The position numbers and the translations under genes are program-made. A stretch of DNA of 64,000 bases from Bartonella clarridgeiae ATCC 51734. GTDB taxonomy: Bacteria; Pseudomonadota; Alphaproteobacteria; Rhizobiales; Rhizobiaceae. This document shows positions 39,804-49,223 of this stretch, in pieces. Under the pieces are notes generated by a model. It worked only from the letters and a program-made list of their open reading frames with translations. It was not told the origin of the DNA and ran no database searches. Positions within the stretch are counted from its first letter, which is position 1, and each line of letters starts with the position of its first letter. The DNA lies in contig NZ_JADC01000009.1 of assembly GCF_000518185.1 (NCBI RefSeq), forward strand, positions 354,807 to 418,806, read 5' to 3'.

Positions 39804-41903
39804 GTGCAGCAGCATAGTCCAATTATCAATATCGCTCACCAAGATAAGTTTTCTGGTCGAGATGTTGCATTTGCAGCAGGAATTATCATTATTCTTACTG
39901 TTCTCTTTTTGCCAGTTCCTGCTTTTGTTTTGGATTTAGGGCTTTCTTTTTCTATTGCATTTTCTGTTTTGATTTTGATGGTTTCGTTATGGATCCAACG
40001 GCCTCTTGATTTTTCAGCCTTTCCAACAGTTTTGTTGATTGCAACCTTATTGCGCTTATCGCTTAATATTGCAACTACCCGCGTGATTTTGACCCATGGT
40101 GATGAAGGCTATAAAGCTGCAGGGCACGTGATTCAAGGTTTTTCACAATTTGTTATGGGTGGGGATTTTGTTATTGGTCTTGTTGTTTTTGCCATTTTAA
40201 TTATTGTTAACTTTTTGGTGATCACCAAGGGTGCAACGCGTATTGCTGAAGTGGGAGCACGTTTTACACTGGATGCTATTCCAGGAAAGCAAATGGCTAT
40301 TGATGCTGATCTTTCTTCAGGTCTTATTGATGAAAAAGAAGCGCAGCATCGCCGTCAGGAGCTTGAGGAAGAAAGTTCATTTTTCGGGGCAATGGATGGG
40401 GCATCGAAGTTTGTACGTGGTGATGCTATTGCTGGTCTTATTATTACGGCTGTTAATATTTTTGGTGGTATTGTTATTGGTGTAACCCGGCATGGGATGT
40501 CATTGTCTGGTGCAGCAGATGTTTTTACTAAGCTGTCTGTGGGGGATGGCCTTGTTACGCAAATACCAGCATTGATTGTTTCTTTGGCTGCTGGTCTTTT
40601 GGTTTCAAAAGGGGGAACCCGCGGTTCTGCTGAAAAAGCTGTTTTGGGGCAGCTTGGAGGATATCCTAAAGCTCTTTTTGTATCATCATTACTGTTATTG
40701 ATGTTGGGATTGATGCCAGGTTTACCTTCTTTTCCTTTTTTGCTTTTATCTGCTCTGATGGCTTCGATTGGTTATTCTATTCCACGTCGTTTAAAAAGAG
40801 AAGCACTTGCAAAAGAAGCTTTGCATGAAAAAGAGAACCAGATAGCTCATCTGGAAGAAAGTCAATCAGTAAAAGCATCTCTTGAAATAGTGCAGGTTGA
40901 AATTGCTATGGGTAAGCAATTATCTCAACATTTATTGCCGAAAAAAGTTGAGTTAGCTAATCGTGTTGCAAAAATGCGCCGTAAATTTGCACAGGAGTAT
41001 GGTTTTGTTATTCCTGAAATTCAGATATCCGATGATTATACAATTCCGGGAAAAAGCTATTGGATCAAATTGTATGGTACGGTTATCGCTTCTTACGAAA
41101 TGCGTATCGGTGATGTTCTTATTATGCCAGGCAATAAGCCTATTCCCAATATTCCAGGTGAATATGTGTCTGAGCCGGCTTTTGGAATGCGTGCTTTTTC
41201 GACCTCAGAAACATTTCGTTCTGAACTAATTCGTGAAGGCTATATGGCAGTCGATAATCTTTCTGTGTTGTTAACGCACTTAAGTGAGGTTTTACGCAAT
41301 AACTTAGCACAATTATTTTCTTATAAAGATATGCGTATTCTTCTTGAGCGTTTGGGGAGCGAATATCGTAAATTATTGGAAGAGATTTGTCCTGCACATC
41401 TTTCTTATTCAGGCTTACAATCGATTTTAAAACTTTTATTATCAGAACGTGTTTCTATCCGTAATCTTAATCTTATTCTTGAGGCGGTTGCTGAAATAGC
41501 ACCTCATGTGCGGCGTTGTGAACTGATTGCTGAGCATGTGCGGTTGCGTATGTCACAACAGATTTGTGGTGATTTATCTGAAAATGGCATTTTGAATGTG
41601 TTGCGAATGGGAAGCCATTGGGATCTCGTTTTTCATAAGGCGTTAAAGCGTGATACAAAGGGTGACATTATTGAATTTGATATTAATCCAGTTGAACTTG
41701 AAAAGTTTGGGACGGATGCGACAACACTTATTCGACAACATATGGAAAAAGCAACGCGTTTTGCGCTGATCACATCTCCTGAAGCACGGCCGTATGTACG
41801 TATGATTATCGAACGTCTTTTTCCAACTTTGCCTGTACTTTCGCATGCAGAAATTGCTCGTGGGGTTGAAGTTAAAACATTGGGAACTATCTCTAAAGGG
41901 TAA
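39804..41903 (+). CDS. flhA: Flagellar export gate protein FlhA
   Basis: A 699-residue inner-membrane component of the flagellar type III export apparatus. About eight transmembrane spans fill residues 20-325; the conserved FHIPEP-type cytosolic loop [31 protein letters not shown] lies near 150-180. The C-terminal cytosolic ring domain binds chaperone-substrate complexes. The frame opens at TTG 39786, but AAGGAG at 39792-39797 sits 6 nt before GTG 39804 (VQQHSP), the better start. First gene of flagellar block A. Confidence 0.96.
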   Translation: MQQHSPIINIAHQDKFSGRDVAFAAGIIIILTVLFLPVPAFVLDLGLSFSIAFSVLILMVSLWIQRPLDFSAFPTVLLIATLLRLSLNIATTRVILTHGDEGYKAAGHVIQGFSQFVMGGDFVIGLVVFAILIIVNFLVITKGATRIAEVGARFTLDAIPGKQMAIDADLSSGLIDEKEAQHRRQELEEESSFFGAMDGASKFVRGDAIAGLIITAVNIFGGIVIGVTRHGMSLSGAADVFTKLSVGDGLVTQIPALIVSLAAGLLVSKGGTRGSAEKAVLGQLGGYPKALFVSSLLLLMLGLMPGLPSFPFLLLSALMASIGYSIPRRLKREALAKEALHEKENQIAHLEESQSVKASLEIVQVEIAMGKQLSQHLLPKKVELANRVAKMRRKFAQEYGFVIPEIQISDDYTIPGKSYWIKLYGTVIASYEMRIGDVLIMPGNKPIPNIPGEYVSEPAFGMRAFSTSETFRSELIREGYMAVDNLSVLLTHLSEVLRNNLAQLFSYKDMRILLERLGSEYRKLLEEICPAHLSYSGLQSILKLLLSERVSIRNLNLILEAVAEIAPHVRRCELIAEHVRLRMSQQICGDLSENGILNVLRMGSHWDLVFHKALKRDTKGDIIEFDINPVELEKFGTDATTLIRQHMEKATRFALITSPEARPYVRMIIERLFPTLPVLSHAEIARGVEVKTLGTISKG

Positions 41904-41910
41904 GAGGTTT

Positions 41911-42690
41911 ATGTCATTTTTTCTTCCCCTAACATCTTTTTCAATTGAGCAATCGGTGACTATTGCTTTGTTAATTTTTTCACGGGTAGGAACTTGTTTA
42001 ATGTTGATGCCAGGAATTTCCAGTGTACGTATTCCTATGAGCTTACGTTTATTTATTGGCATTTCTTTTTCACTTGCTATTCTTCCTATGGTCACAGATT
42101 TCTTTAAGGTTTTCAGTGATAAATCGGATCTTGCACTGCTTATACGCGCTTTGTTTGCTGAAATGTTAATTGGTGCTACTTTTGGGGTAATTGCTCATGC
42201 TTATTTATGGGCTTTGCAATTTATGTCCTCAATTATTGGGATGTCGATAGGATTTTCCGGTCAACCTGGTCATAGTATTATTGATTCAACACCCGAGTCG
42301 CATGTTGCGAATATATTAGTTTTTGCGGCTATCATGCTTTTTTTTGCAAGCGATTTACATATCATCACCATTCGGGGTCTTTTGGCATCTTATGATATTG
42401 TACCTCTGGCTTTTATTCCAAATCCAGAAGCTGCTTTGACAGATTATCGTGAAGCTTTATCGCGTGCATTTTTAACTACATTATCGATAGCAGCACCTTT
42501 TATTATTTATGCAATTTTGATTAATATTGCGATCGGATTACTAAATAAATTAACGCCTACCATTCCAGTTTATTTTATTTCATTACCTTTTGTTATGTGT
42601 GGAGGCTTATTTTTACTTTATATTTTAATGCCAGAACTTTTACACTTGTTTAATTCTGAATTACATGATTGGCTTAAGAAAGGGCCTTAA
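41911..42690 (+). CDS. fliR: Flagellar export gate protein FliR
   Basis: A 259-residue polytopic membrane protein of the export gate with FliP and FliQ. RVGTCLMLMPGISSVRIPMSLRLFIGISFSLAILP (about 24-58) and GMSIGFSGQPGHSIIDSTPE (about 110-129) are family landmarks. An upstream extension of the frame overlaps flhA and is not used; ATG 41911 begins 7 nt after the flhA stop. It ends overlapping the next ATG as TAATG. Confidence 0.95.
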   Translation: MSFFLPLTSFSIEQSVTIALLIFSRVGTCLMLMPGISSVRIPMSLRLFIGISFSLAILPMVTDFFKVFSDKSDLALLIRALFAEMLIGATFGVIAHAYLWALQFMSSIIGMSIGFSGQPGHSIIDSTPESHVANILVFAAIMLFFASDLHIITIRGLLASYDIVPLAFIPNPEAALTDYREALSRAFLTTLSIAAPFIIYAILINIAIGLLNKLTPTIPVYFISLPFVMCGGLFLLYILMPELLHLFNSELHDWLKKGP

Positions 42691-43079
42691 TGATACAAAA
42701 AAGCAAACGTTATAGAAGACTTCTAAAAGTACAAAGTCTTATTGAAGCACATCATACAGCTGAATTAGAACATATGAAGGGCCAGCTTTTTTCTTGTCAG
42801 GAAGAGACGCGTATGCTCTTTTCATTGATGGAAAAAGATTCGGCTTTCAATTTTTGGAATGCTCCTTTTTTAGCAAAGCGTTTGCATCATACTGCTAAAT
42901 CTGAAGAGAAACTCCAAGGGCGAATTGTGCAGCAAAAACAAGTTGTGCGTGAAGCTTCTAGTCGTTCAAAAAAATTAGGGGATAAGTGTAAAAAAGTGCA
43001 ATCAATAGAAAAAAGAAAACAATTTAATGATATGATAGAAGAGTATATTACAAATAAAACGCGCGGGATATCAGTTTGA
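42690..43079 (+). CDS. Putative FliJ-like coiled-coil flagellar protein
   Basis: A 129-residue, highly basic and helical protein, Lys/Arg/Gln/Glu-rich with heptad-like stretches at about 5-55 and 68-120. Such proteins at this place in Rhizobiales flagellar loci are taken as FliJ-type stalk/chaperone factors for the export ATPase, but sequence similarity in the family is low. It is coupled to fliR through TAATG. No cysteine-rich or catalytic motif is present. Confidence 0.6.
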   Translation: MIQKSKRYRRLLKVQSLIEAHHTAELEHMKGQLFSCQEETRMLFSLMEKDSAFNFWNAPFLAKRLHHTAKSEEKLQGRIVQQKQVVREASSRSKKLGDKCKKVQSIEKRKQFNDMIEEYITNKTRGISV

Positions 43080-43111
43080 CGTAAGTTTGGGTATTTATAT
43101 CATTAACTTAA

Positions 43112-43158
43112 TTATAAGGATTTCTTCCTTTCTTTAAAAAGGGAGAGAAATCTTATAA
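43112..43158. repeat. Long imperfect hairpin between flagellar genes
   Basis: TTATAAG-G-ATTTCT (43112-43125) pairs with AGAAATCTTATAA (43146-43158) with one bulged G. The inner CCTTT/AAAGG pairs too, giving a near 20-bp hairpin with an AT loop. No T-run follows, so it is more likely an RNA-processing or stability element, or a protein site, than a terminator. Confidence 0.6.
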
Positions 43159-43210
43159 GACAGAACTTGATTGCAAAGAAAAGCAAGAGCTAAATAAAAA
43201 GGGGAAATCT

Positions 43211-43729
43211 ATGGCTATTCAGCTTCCTTCTGATATTGTGCTTGATGTTGCCCGTGCGGCAGATCCACTTGAATATCGGACTTCTGTTGATAAATTGTAC
43301 TCTTTACAAAAAATTGCACGTACACAGGCGATTGAACGCGAAGGGAATAGTTTTGCTGATAGGATTGTGCAACAGACACACGTAAAACCACAATCTGTAG
43401 AAAGTAAGGAAACTGCAGTTTTTAGAGATTTTGAAGCTTTTGTGTTGCAAACTTTTGTTGAGAATATGTTTGCAACCGATATACAATCGATTTTTGGAAA
43501 GGGACAAGCAGGACAAATTTGGAAATCAATGATGGCTGAACAATTGGCTAAAGAATTTGCAATATCTGGTGGAATTGGCATTGCACAGATGTTGGTTTCT
43601 GATCAAATGAGGAAAGAAGCGGATTCATCATTGTCTGCGTTAGAAACAGATCAGGCATTGGATGCCAAAGATCATCATTTACTAGCCGATGCAGTTATTT
43701 ATAAAAATGAACTAGATTTGACGCGTTAG
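43211..43729 (+). CDS. Rod-binding protein (FlgJ N-terminal type)
   Basis: A 172-residue protein with the rod-binding domain of FlgJ at about 75-125 (FRDFEAFVLQTFVENMFATD, GQAGQIWKSMMAEQLAKEFAISGGIGIAQML). The muramidase domain of enterobacterial FlgJ is absent, as usual in Alphaproteobacteria, so peptidoglycan opening needs a separate enzyme. It acts in the periplasm as a cap for rod assembly. GGGGAAA-type sequence precedes the ATG. Confidence 0.88.
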   Translation: MAIQLPSDIVLDVARAADPLEYRTSVDKLYSLQKIARTQAIEREGNSFADRIVQQTHVKPQSVESKETAVFRDFEAFVLQTFVENMFATDIQSIFGKGQAGQIWKSMMAEQLAKEFAISGGIGIAQMLVSDQMRKEADSSLSALETDQALDAKDHHLLADAVIYKNELDLTR

Positions 43730-43801
43730 CATCAAATAAAAATAAATCGATCATCTTTTAATAGGATGAGAATTGAATAATATTGTTAGAGGGGAATGAA
43801 A

Positions 43802-44245
43802 ATGTCTGTAACACAATATGATGATGAAAATATTACATTGAAAACAAAAATTCTTAATAATAATCTTATTGGTCGTGATTGGGCAATGACTAAACTTACT
43901 GCTGCTATTAAGGGGCTGTCAGAAGTTGTTGACTATGAAAGCAATGTGCTGGAAAATCATGGTGTTCCAGATTATGAAGAAATTAATTTACGTAAAACAC
44001 GTGGTTTACGTGATCTTAATAAATCAATGAACGATGTAAAACGTTATATGGATCAGGATATTGAAGCTGAGATACAACCCTTGTTAACGTCTTTACAAGA
44101 CAAATTAAATCGTAATAGTGAACTCCTTCGTATTCATCTAGAAGCAGTAAGAGATTTATCTCGAATTATGCAAGTTGCTGCTCGCGCTGAAGAGACAGAT
44201 GGAACTTATGATCCAGTTTTGGTTAATGCTGGGCGTTTTAAATGA
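43802..44245 (+). CDS. FlgN-like flagellar protein (putative export chaperone)
   Basis: A 147-residue, mostly helical protein. Its C-terminal part (LQDKLNRNSELLRIHLEAVRDLSRIMQVAAR) resembles FlgN chaperones, which deliver hook-junction proteins, but similarity is modest. An in-frame ATG at 43796 lies too close to GAGGGG (43789-43794), which better serves ATG 43802. It overlaps the next gene as ATGA. Confidence 0.6.
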   Translation: MSVTQYDDENITLKTKILNNNLIGRDWAMTKLTAAIKGLSEVVDYESNVLENHGVPDYEEINLRKTRGLRDLNKSMNDVKRYMDQDIEAEIQPLLTSLQDKLNRNSELLRIHLEAVRDLSRIMQVAARAEETDGTYDPVLVNAGRFK

Positions 44246-44709
44246 TTAGAATGATTGCAATGGGGTTGTGGGTTTGTTTGGTGGCGTTAGGTGCTTTAGT
44301 TTTTGGCCTTAGAATGAGTGCAGTTGACCCTAACAGTTCGGAAGAGACTGCTCCCATTCCTGTAGAGGTTGGTTCTAATAATACGGAAATCATGAGTGTT
44401 CCAGTTTTGGTTGATGGTGATGTGCAGGGGTATGTCATTGTGCAACTCACCTATGTAGTAGACAAAACAATTGAAAAAGAAATATCTATTCCAGTAGGAG
44501 TTTTGATTAATGATATTATTTTTCAGTATTTTTGGGGGAGCTATTCTGATGTACGTGCAATCGAAAAAGTGAAATTTCAGATGATCAAAAAACGGATTAT
44601 TGATGATGTCAATCAGCGTTTTTCAAAAGTCGTCCTAAAAGATTTACTTGTTAAACAGTTTAATTATCTTTCAGTTGATAAAATACGTGGCATGAAAAAT
44701 ACACAGTAA
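44242..44709 (+). CDS. FliL-like single-span membrane protein of the flagellar locus
   Basis: A 155-residue protein with one N-terminal span (MIAMGLWVCLVALGALVFGL) and a periplasmic domain with MSVPVLVDGDVQGYVIVQLTYVVD, the pattern of FliL-type proteins (mature chain in the periplasm, strands then helices). The canonical fliL is present separately at 60417, so this is a second, divergent copy or a Rhizobiales-specific relative. It is coupled to the preceding gene by ATGA and closes block A. Confidence 0.65.
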   Translation: MIRMIAMGLWVCLVALGALVFGLRMSAVDPNSSEETAPIPVEVGSNNTEIMSVPVLVDGDVQGYVIVQLTYVVDKTIEKEISIPVGVLINDIIFQYFWGSYSDVRAIEKVKFQMIKKRIIDDVNQRFSKVVLKDLLVKQFNYLSVDKIRGMKNTQ

Positions 44710-44751
44710 AGATGTTTGTCAGTTTTTTAAAAGACTAATATAAAGAAATAA

Positions 44752-44778
44752 ATTCCCAAAGGATTATATTTGGGGAAT
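44752..44778 (+). terminator. Terminator candidate after flagellar block A
   Basis: ATTCCCAAA (44752-44760) pairs with TTTGGGGAAT (44769-44778) with one bulged G, followed by AATATTTTC. It lies 43 nt past the stop of the FliL-like gene. The T-run is short, so strength is uncertain. Confidence 0.5.
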
Positions 44779-45451
44779 AATATTTTCTTAAGAAATCTCT
44801 TATCTGTTAATTGGTTTTTTTTTACTTATTTTTTAGTTTTTTATCAATTTTCATATTACTTTTAATGTTCTTCGTAATTATCAAATTTTATATCTCAAAA
44901 CTAAAATTCATAAGATTCATAAAAAGAGGACTTATTATCACTGAAGAATCTATAATGAATCTGGAAATTATAGCAAGTGTACTTAATTTACTCTTTTTTA
45001 TGAATAGTTATTCTTAATATATAAATACTGTTGAATAAGGTTTATAATTATAAAAGATCGATCATGTACCTATTGCCTATCCTATTACCTATTGTGGAAA
45101 GAATTTTCAATTTTTTCTCTTGTAAGAAACTTGCATTCTTCTCCATTAATTTGATCTGAGAGACAAATAACAGATATATCCTTCATATTGTTTATTGTAT
45201 ATTTTTTGCTGACAATAATAGTATGATTTGAAGTTTTCTTTTCTAAAGCATGCGTGATTGGATCACAAAAAACAGAATAGAATCAAAAAATTTTCAGCTT
45301 TACCTTATCGTTTGCTTTCAGATTTCAGGTTTATTTCTAAAATGCATAGTGTTTTAAGTTTATACTCATTTGTAAGGAGGAGAGAATTTTTTACGCATAA
45401 TTTTTTCTCATTTTGTAAATAAACACTTTTATAGGTAAGCATAGCTTTGTC
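44779..45451. other. Gene-poor region between flagellar blocks A and B
   Basis: 673 AT-rich bases. A 68-codon frame (44811-45017) is low-complexity Phe/Leu/Ile and not convincing. On the minus strand a 33-codon frame (about 45208 to 45107, MKDISVICLSDQIN start) is better in composition but lacks a ribosome site. The imperfect repeat TACCTATTG recurs near 45066 and 45090. This may be the decayed place of a regulator gene. Confidence 0.4.
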
Positions 45452-45877
45452 TTAATGCGCAAGTGGTTTTTGTATTCGTGCATTATTGAGCGCATTCATG
45501 AAAGCACTGGTATTGGTTTCTTCATCGGAAGGATTATCAAAAATACAATTATCCAGTTCAACTCCAAATTCTTCAGCAGACATGAGGATGCGGAAAAAAG
45601 CGTTGACCCCTTCATTAGAAAATTCCATGTGAAGTAGTATACTTGGTGTTGTATTCCAATCGAGTTCATAACTGGCATTTCGAGCAAAGCGCATTGTATG
45701 AGGATAAAAACGCAATTCCGTTGCGCTCTCAATAAGATCAGAAAGATAATTGAAACGCTCTGCGTGAATGCAAGCAATAAAATCACCCACGTCAATTAAT
45801 CGTAGTTCTGGAATAAATTGTGCGACCTGTTTTGCTAGAGCCATTTCACGAATTTCAATTATATAATCTTTTTTCAT
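45452..45877 (-). CDS. Conserved hypothetical protein downstream of flhB
   Basis: A 141-residue soluble acidic protein with no signal peptide, membrane span or motif I recognise. Lines such as LRLIDVGDFIACIHAERFNYLSDLIESATELRFYPHTMRFAR suggest a compact alpha/beta fold. It lies on the same strand as motA-flhB, 111 nt behind flhB, so it may be co-transcribed with the flagellar switch genes. The composition is coding-like. Function unknown. Confidence 0.75.
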   Translation of the reverse strand: MKKDYIIEIREMALAKQVAQFIPELRLIDVGDFIACIHAERFNYLSDLIESATELRFYPHTMRFARNASYELDWNTTPSILLHMEFSNEGVNAFFRILMSAEEFGVELDNCIFDNPSDEETNTSAFMNALNNARIQKPLAH

Positions 45878-45988
45878 CTTTTGACTTTATATATTATTGC
45901 TTAAATATTATTTATTAATTTTTTCTTTTAAAAAACTTATGCTTCTTTATTTTTAAATTTTAAGAAAGAAAGTTGATAGATTATTATT

Positions 45989-47059
45989 TTAATACTTTTT
46001 TTGATTGTTGATAAAGCGAATTAAAGCAGCAACACTTTCATATAATTCGGTTGGGATTGTTTGATCGATTTCAACTTGTTTGTACAGCGTTCTTGCTAAA
46101 GTAACATTTTCAAAAATGGGGATGTCATTTTTGATAGCAATTTCACGAATGTGTAATGCTAGAATATCCTGGCCTTTTGCAATCACAACTGGTGCGTAAT
46201 CGAGCGGTGGTTTATAGCGCAAAGCAACAGAAAAATGGGTAGGGTTTGTTACAATGAGGGTTGCTGTAGGAACATTAGCGATCATTCGTCGGCGGGTACG
46301 GTCTCGTGCTAAGGAACGCATTCGTGCTTTGACCATAGGGTTCCCTTCAAGGTTTTTATGTTCTTCTTTAATTTCTTGTTTAGTCATGCGTAATTGTTGA
46401 CGCCAGTGAAAACGTGACCATGCAAGATCTAAACCTACAAGAGCAACAACGGCTGCAGTAAAAGAGAGCGATAGGCTAATCAATTCTTTACGAATATATT
46501 CTGGTAAAGCTGATGCATCTGTTAAAAGTGCATTGATAAAAATTGTATTGCTTTTGAAAAATATCATATAAACAATTAAACTAACACCAATGAGCTTGGT
46601 GAGTGATTTTAAAAATTCAACCAATCCTGCTTTACTATAAATTCGTTTAAATCCATTGGCAGGAGAGACACGCGACCACTGCGGACGAATACGTTCTATG
46701 ACAAATCTTGGTACATTCTGTACTGCTGATGCAACGATATTGAGTAGGGGAATAAGAATTAAGATAGGAGCTAAGGCTAGGCCTACGCTTCCACCTACCA
46801 GATAAATCAAATGTTTGATATCTTCTGCAGTGTTAATACGCCAAGATTCTGGACGCTCAAACCATTGGACTAAAAAAAATGTAAGTTTTGAAATAGCTGG
46901 AAAGGAGATAAAAATGCAAATGAGACTAAAGCTTACAAGTGAAGCAAAGATAGGTAATTCACGAGAAAAAGGAAGGTTTCCTTTTTCTTCTTCTTTCCGA
47001 ATTTTATATTCGGTTGGTTCTTCTGTTTGGCTTTCTTTATCGGGTTTTTCATCTGACAT
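45989..47059 (-). CDS. flhB: Flagellar export switch protein FlhB
   Basis: A 356-residue export-apparatus protein: four transmembrane spans (about 33-215) and a cytosolic domain with the self-cleavage site NPTHFSVALRY (about 266-276) that switches export from rod/hook to filament substrates. The amino end EEPTEYKIRKEEEKGNLPFSRELP is typical. It starts 17 nt after fliG and is the sixth gene of block B. Confidence 0.96.
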   Translation of the reverse strand: MSDEKPDKESQTEEPTEYKIRKEEEKGNLPFSRELPIFASLVSFSLICIFISFPAISKLTFFLVQWFERPESWRINTAEDIKHLIYLVGGSVGLALAPILILIPLLNIVASAVQNVPRFVIERIRPQWSRVSPANGFKRIYSKAGLVEFLKSLTKLIGVSLIVYMIFFKSNTIFINALLTDASALPEYIRKELISLSLSFTAAVVALVGLDLAWSRFHWRQQLRMTKQEIKEEHKNLEGNPMVKARMRSLARDRTRRRMIANVPTATLIVTNPTHFSVALRYKPPLDYAPVVIAKGQDILALHIREIAIKNDIPIFENVTLARTLYKQVEIDQTIPTELYESVAALIRFINNQKKY

Positions 47060-47076
47060 GTTGATTCAGTGCGCCT

Positions 47077-48159
47077 TTAGGACGTTCCCTCTTCTCCTAA
47101 AAGATTAATTGTTCCTTGTTCTGATAGTTTAATGGCTGTTTGAGCAATACTACGACGCGCATTGATAATGGCTTCTTGTTGGATAGCTTCATTCTCTGTA
47201 GAAAGCTCTGTTTCTACCATGCGGCGTGTCCGTTGTGAAAGAGAATTTAAAATAAGTTCTTTCATGAGATTCTCTGCGCCATGCAAAGCTGTAATGATAG
47301 TATCGGCTGCAATTCCATCAAAAAGGAGCAATCGTGCCCGTTCTGTCAAACGTGGAATATCTTCGAAAACAAAAAGTTTGGCTTTGATTTTTTCTATATC
47401 TTCTGGATTTAGATTATCGAGATTTGCTAACATTTCGTCAATATCCGCTTTATCAAGCTCATTAAAAATGATGGCTACTTGACTGTGATGCGCTTTGTCT
47501 CCTTCATCATTATTCTTTAGAAGTATAGGTCGTAGCGCTTGATCAAGAAGCGTTTCTATTTCCGGTGAAACTGTGCGCAAATGTAATCTTCTGCGCGTAA
47601 GATCGCTACGCACAGACATTGTTTGTGCCATCAAAATTTTTGCTGCTATTTCAGAAGGAAGACGAGAAATAATATAGCTGATCACTTGTGGATGTTCTTG
47701 TACAAGATGTTTTTGTAAAACATCAATGTTTAATTTTTTGATGATATCCCAAATATTTTCTTGAGGTAGTGCTGGTGCTTTTGAAGGATCAAAAACTAAC
47801 GCAGCTTCATCTTCTGGCAACGTTTCTTGTACCAAATTATCGAATTTTGCACCAGCCTCTGAAAAAGAGACTCCTTCTGCAAAAGCATCTTCGAACTGAC
47901 GAACCAAAATTTCAAAATCAGCAAGAGAGATATTAGGTAAGGTATGTGCTTGCCCACTAAGACGGCGTAAATCATCTGGTGTAAAATGTTTTAAAAGACG
48001 TGCAGCGGCAGGTTTTCCTAAAGCAACAAGCAGCGCAGCAACCTTTTGTTGTCCAGAGAGTGTATCGATGATTGTAGAAGAACTCTCTGTATCAGAAGAT
48101 ATATTATCTGATACATCATTGATCTCTTCTGTAGTTTTTATTTGCTTTACCTGCGTCAT
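47077..48159 (-). CDS. fliG: Flagellar motor switch protein FliG
   Basis: A 360-residue C-ring protein that interacts with the MS ring and the stators. The N-terminal domain begins QQKVAALLVALGKPAAARLLKHF (about 38-60); the middle domain carries LVQEHPQVISYIISRLPSEIAAKIL (about 150); the C-terminal domain includes the charged stator-contact helix around LMKELILNSLSQRTRRMVETELS (about 305-328). A Ser/Asp-rich 35-residue tail precedes the first domain. Co-directional with fliN upstream. Confidence 0.95.
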   Translation of the reverse strand: MTQVKQIKTTEEINDVSDNISSDTESSSTIIDTLSGQQKVAALLVALGKPAAARLLKHFTPDDLRRLSGQAHTLPNISLADFEILVRQFEDAFAEGVSFSEAGAKFDNLVQETLPEDEAALVFDPSKAPALPQENIWDIIKKLNIDVLQKHLVQEHPQVISYIISRLPSEIAAKILMAQTMSVRSDLTRRRLHLRTVSPEIETLLDQALRPILLKNNDEGDKAHHSQVAIIFNELDKADIDEMLANLDNLNPEDIEKIKAKLFVFEDIPRLTERARLLLFDGIAADTIITALHGAENLMKELILNSLSQRTRRMVETELSTENEAIQQEAIINARRSIAQTAIKLSEQGTINLLGEEGTS

Positions 48160-48187
48160 ATTTCTCTTTCATAATATTTGAAATCAG

Positions 48188-48703
48188 TTATTTATCAATA
48201 ATTTCGGTAAGACTAATCCCAAAACGAGAAGGATCATCCTCTAGAACAATGACCTCACCGCGTGCGATAATACGACCGTTCACGACGATATCAATAGGAT
48301 CTCCAATTTGTTTGTCAAGTGTAATAACTGCACCCCGTCCCAAATCCATTAAGGTTGCGACTGGCATAGTTGTTGAACCAAGGACCACTTGAACTTCAAC
48401 AGGAATACTCATAATGAGTTCTTTATTACTGGATGTGTCACCTGTACTGTTTGATGCATTTTGAGCACCCAGACCTCCAATATTTGTTTTTCCTGCCGCT
48501 CCAGCTCCTAAACTTCCTGGCATTCCAGGTTTTGATCCAAGATTAGGAGCTGCTGTTCCTGATCGTGGTGCTCCAGCTCCCAAACCTCCTGGCATTCCAG
48601 GTTTTGGCGTTATACCTTCTCCAACTTTTGGAGTTGTGGGGTGAGGTACTGCTGTAGGATTGATTCCTTTAGGAGCTCCCGGTTTGTTTATGTCATTCGT
48701 CAT
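48188..48703 (-). CDS. fliN: Flagellar motor switch protein FliN with repeat-bearing disordered N-terminus
   Basis: A 171-residue C-ring protein. The SpoA domain occupies about 92-170 (IPVEVQVVLGSTTMPVATLMDLGRG, VNGRIIARGEVIV, DDPSRFGISLTEI). The first 90 residues are Gly/Pro/Ala-rich and disordered, with KPGMPG-G/S-LGAGA at 34-45 and again at 58-69. Standard FliN is about 100-140 residues, so the tail is long. It lies between the DUF6468 gene and fliG. Confidence 0.93.
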   Translation of the reverse strand: MTNDINKPGAPKGINPTAVPHPTTPKVGEGITPKPGMPGGLGAGAPRSGTAAPNLGSKPGMPGSLGAGAAGKTNIGGLGAQNASNSTGDTSSNKELIMSIPVEVQVVLGSTTMPVATLMDLGRGAVITLDKQIGDPIDIVVNGRIIARGEVIVLEDDPSRFGISLTEIIDK

Positions 48704-48752
48704 TCTATCACCGTACTATTTTTCTATCTTAAAAGGTATTAAATTTTATTTT

Positions 48753-49223
48753 TTAAAGTTGTATTTTATTGTTAAGAGATGTCTTATGAATTTTACGTTG
48801 CACAAAAACAGGCAGGCCTTTAGGAATAATTGGTTGCCGGCGAAGAGCATGTGTTGCACCAGATGCTGCTGAAGGTCCATGAGCTTGTGCAGTTAAGATA
48901 CCACGGAATTGATTGAAATCGCTTTTCAGTTGATCACGAACATTTTCCATATGGGAAATTGAACGATCAATATCGCGCCGAATACGTGTAGACTCAATCA
49001 TACGCGCATCCATTTTCCGGTTTTCGTCTCGGAACTCTTGATGTTCTTCACGCAGAGTTAAAAGAGCTTGGTCAAGACAGGCTGTCCCGATTTGAACTTG
49101 CTTTGCGAGCTCGCGTCCCATCTGGATGGTGGCAGCGAGTTTGCGTGTTGTAATAATCAAAACACTTAATGAGACCAGAGCTAAAAGTGCACTTACGAAA
49201 TTAAACATGAACCAACTCATCAA
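48753..49223 (-). CDS. DUF6468-type flagellar-locus protein
   Basis: A 156-residue protein with one N-terminal membrane span (FNFVSALLALVSLSVLIITT) followed by a long coiled coil (about 30-115; ATIQMGRELAKQVQIG, LTLREEHQEFRDENRKMDARM). A basic tail follows. Proteins of this build lie between fliM and fliN in many Alphaproteobacteria and carry the name DUF6468 (assigned here from position and build). The start overlaps the end of fliM by 23 bp, so translation is coupled. The role in the motor is unknown. Confidence 0.75.
   Translation of the reverse strand: MMSWFMFNFVSALLALVSLSVLIITTRKLAATIQMGRELAKQVQIGTACLDQALLTLREEHQEFRDENRKMDARMIESTRIRRDIDRSISHMENVRDQLKSDFNQFRGILTAQAHGPSAASGATHALRRQPIIPKGLPVFVQRKIHKTSLNNKIQL

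Noticed and set aside
44811..45017. 68-codon plus-strand frame in the flagellar gap
   Set aside because: Composition is Phe/Leu/Ile from AT-rich DNA, with no ribosome site and no family resemblance.
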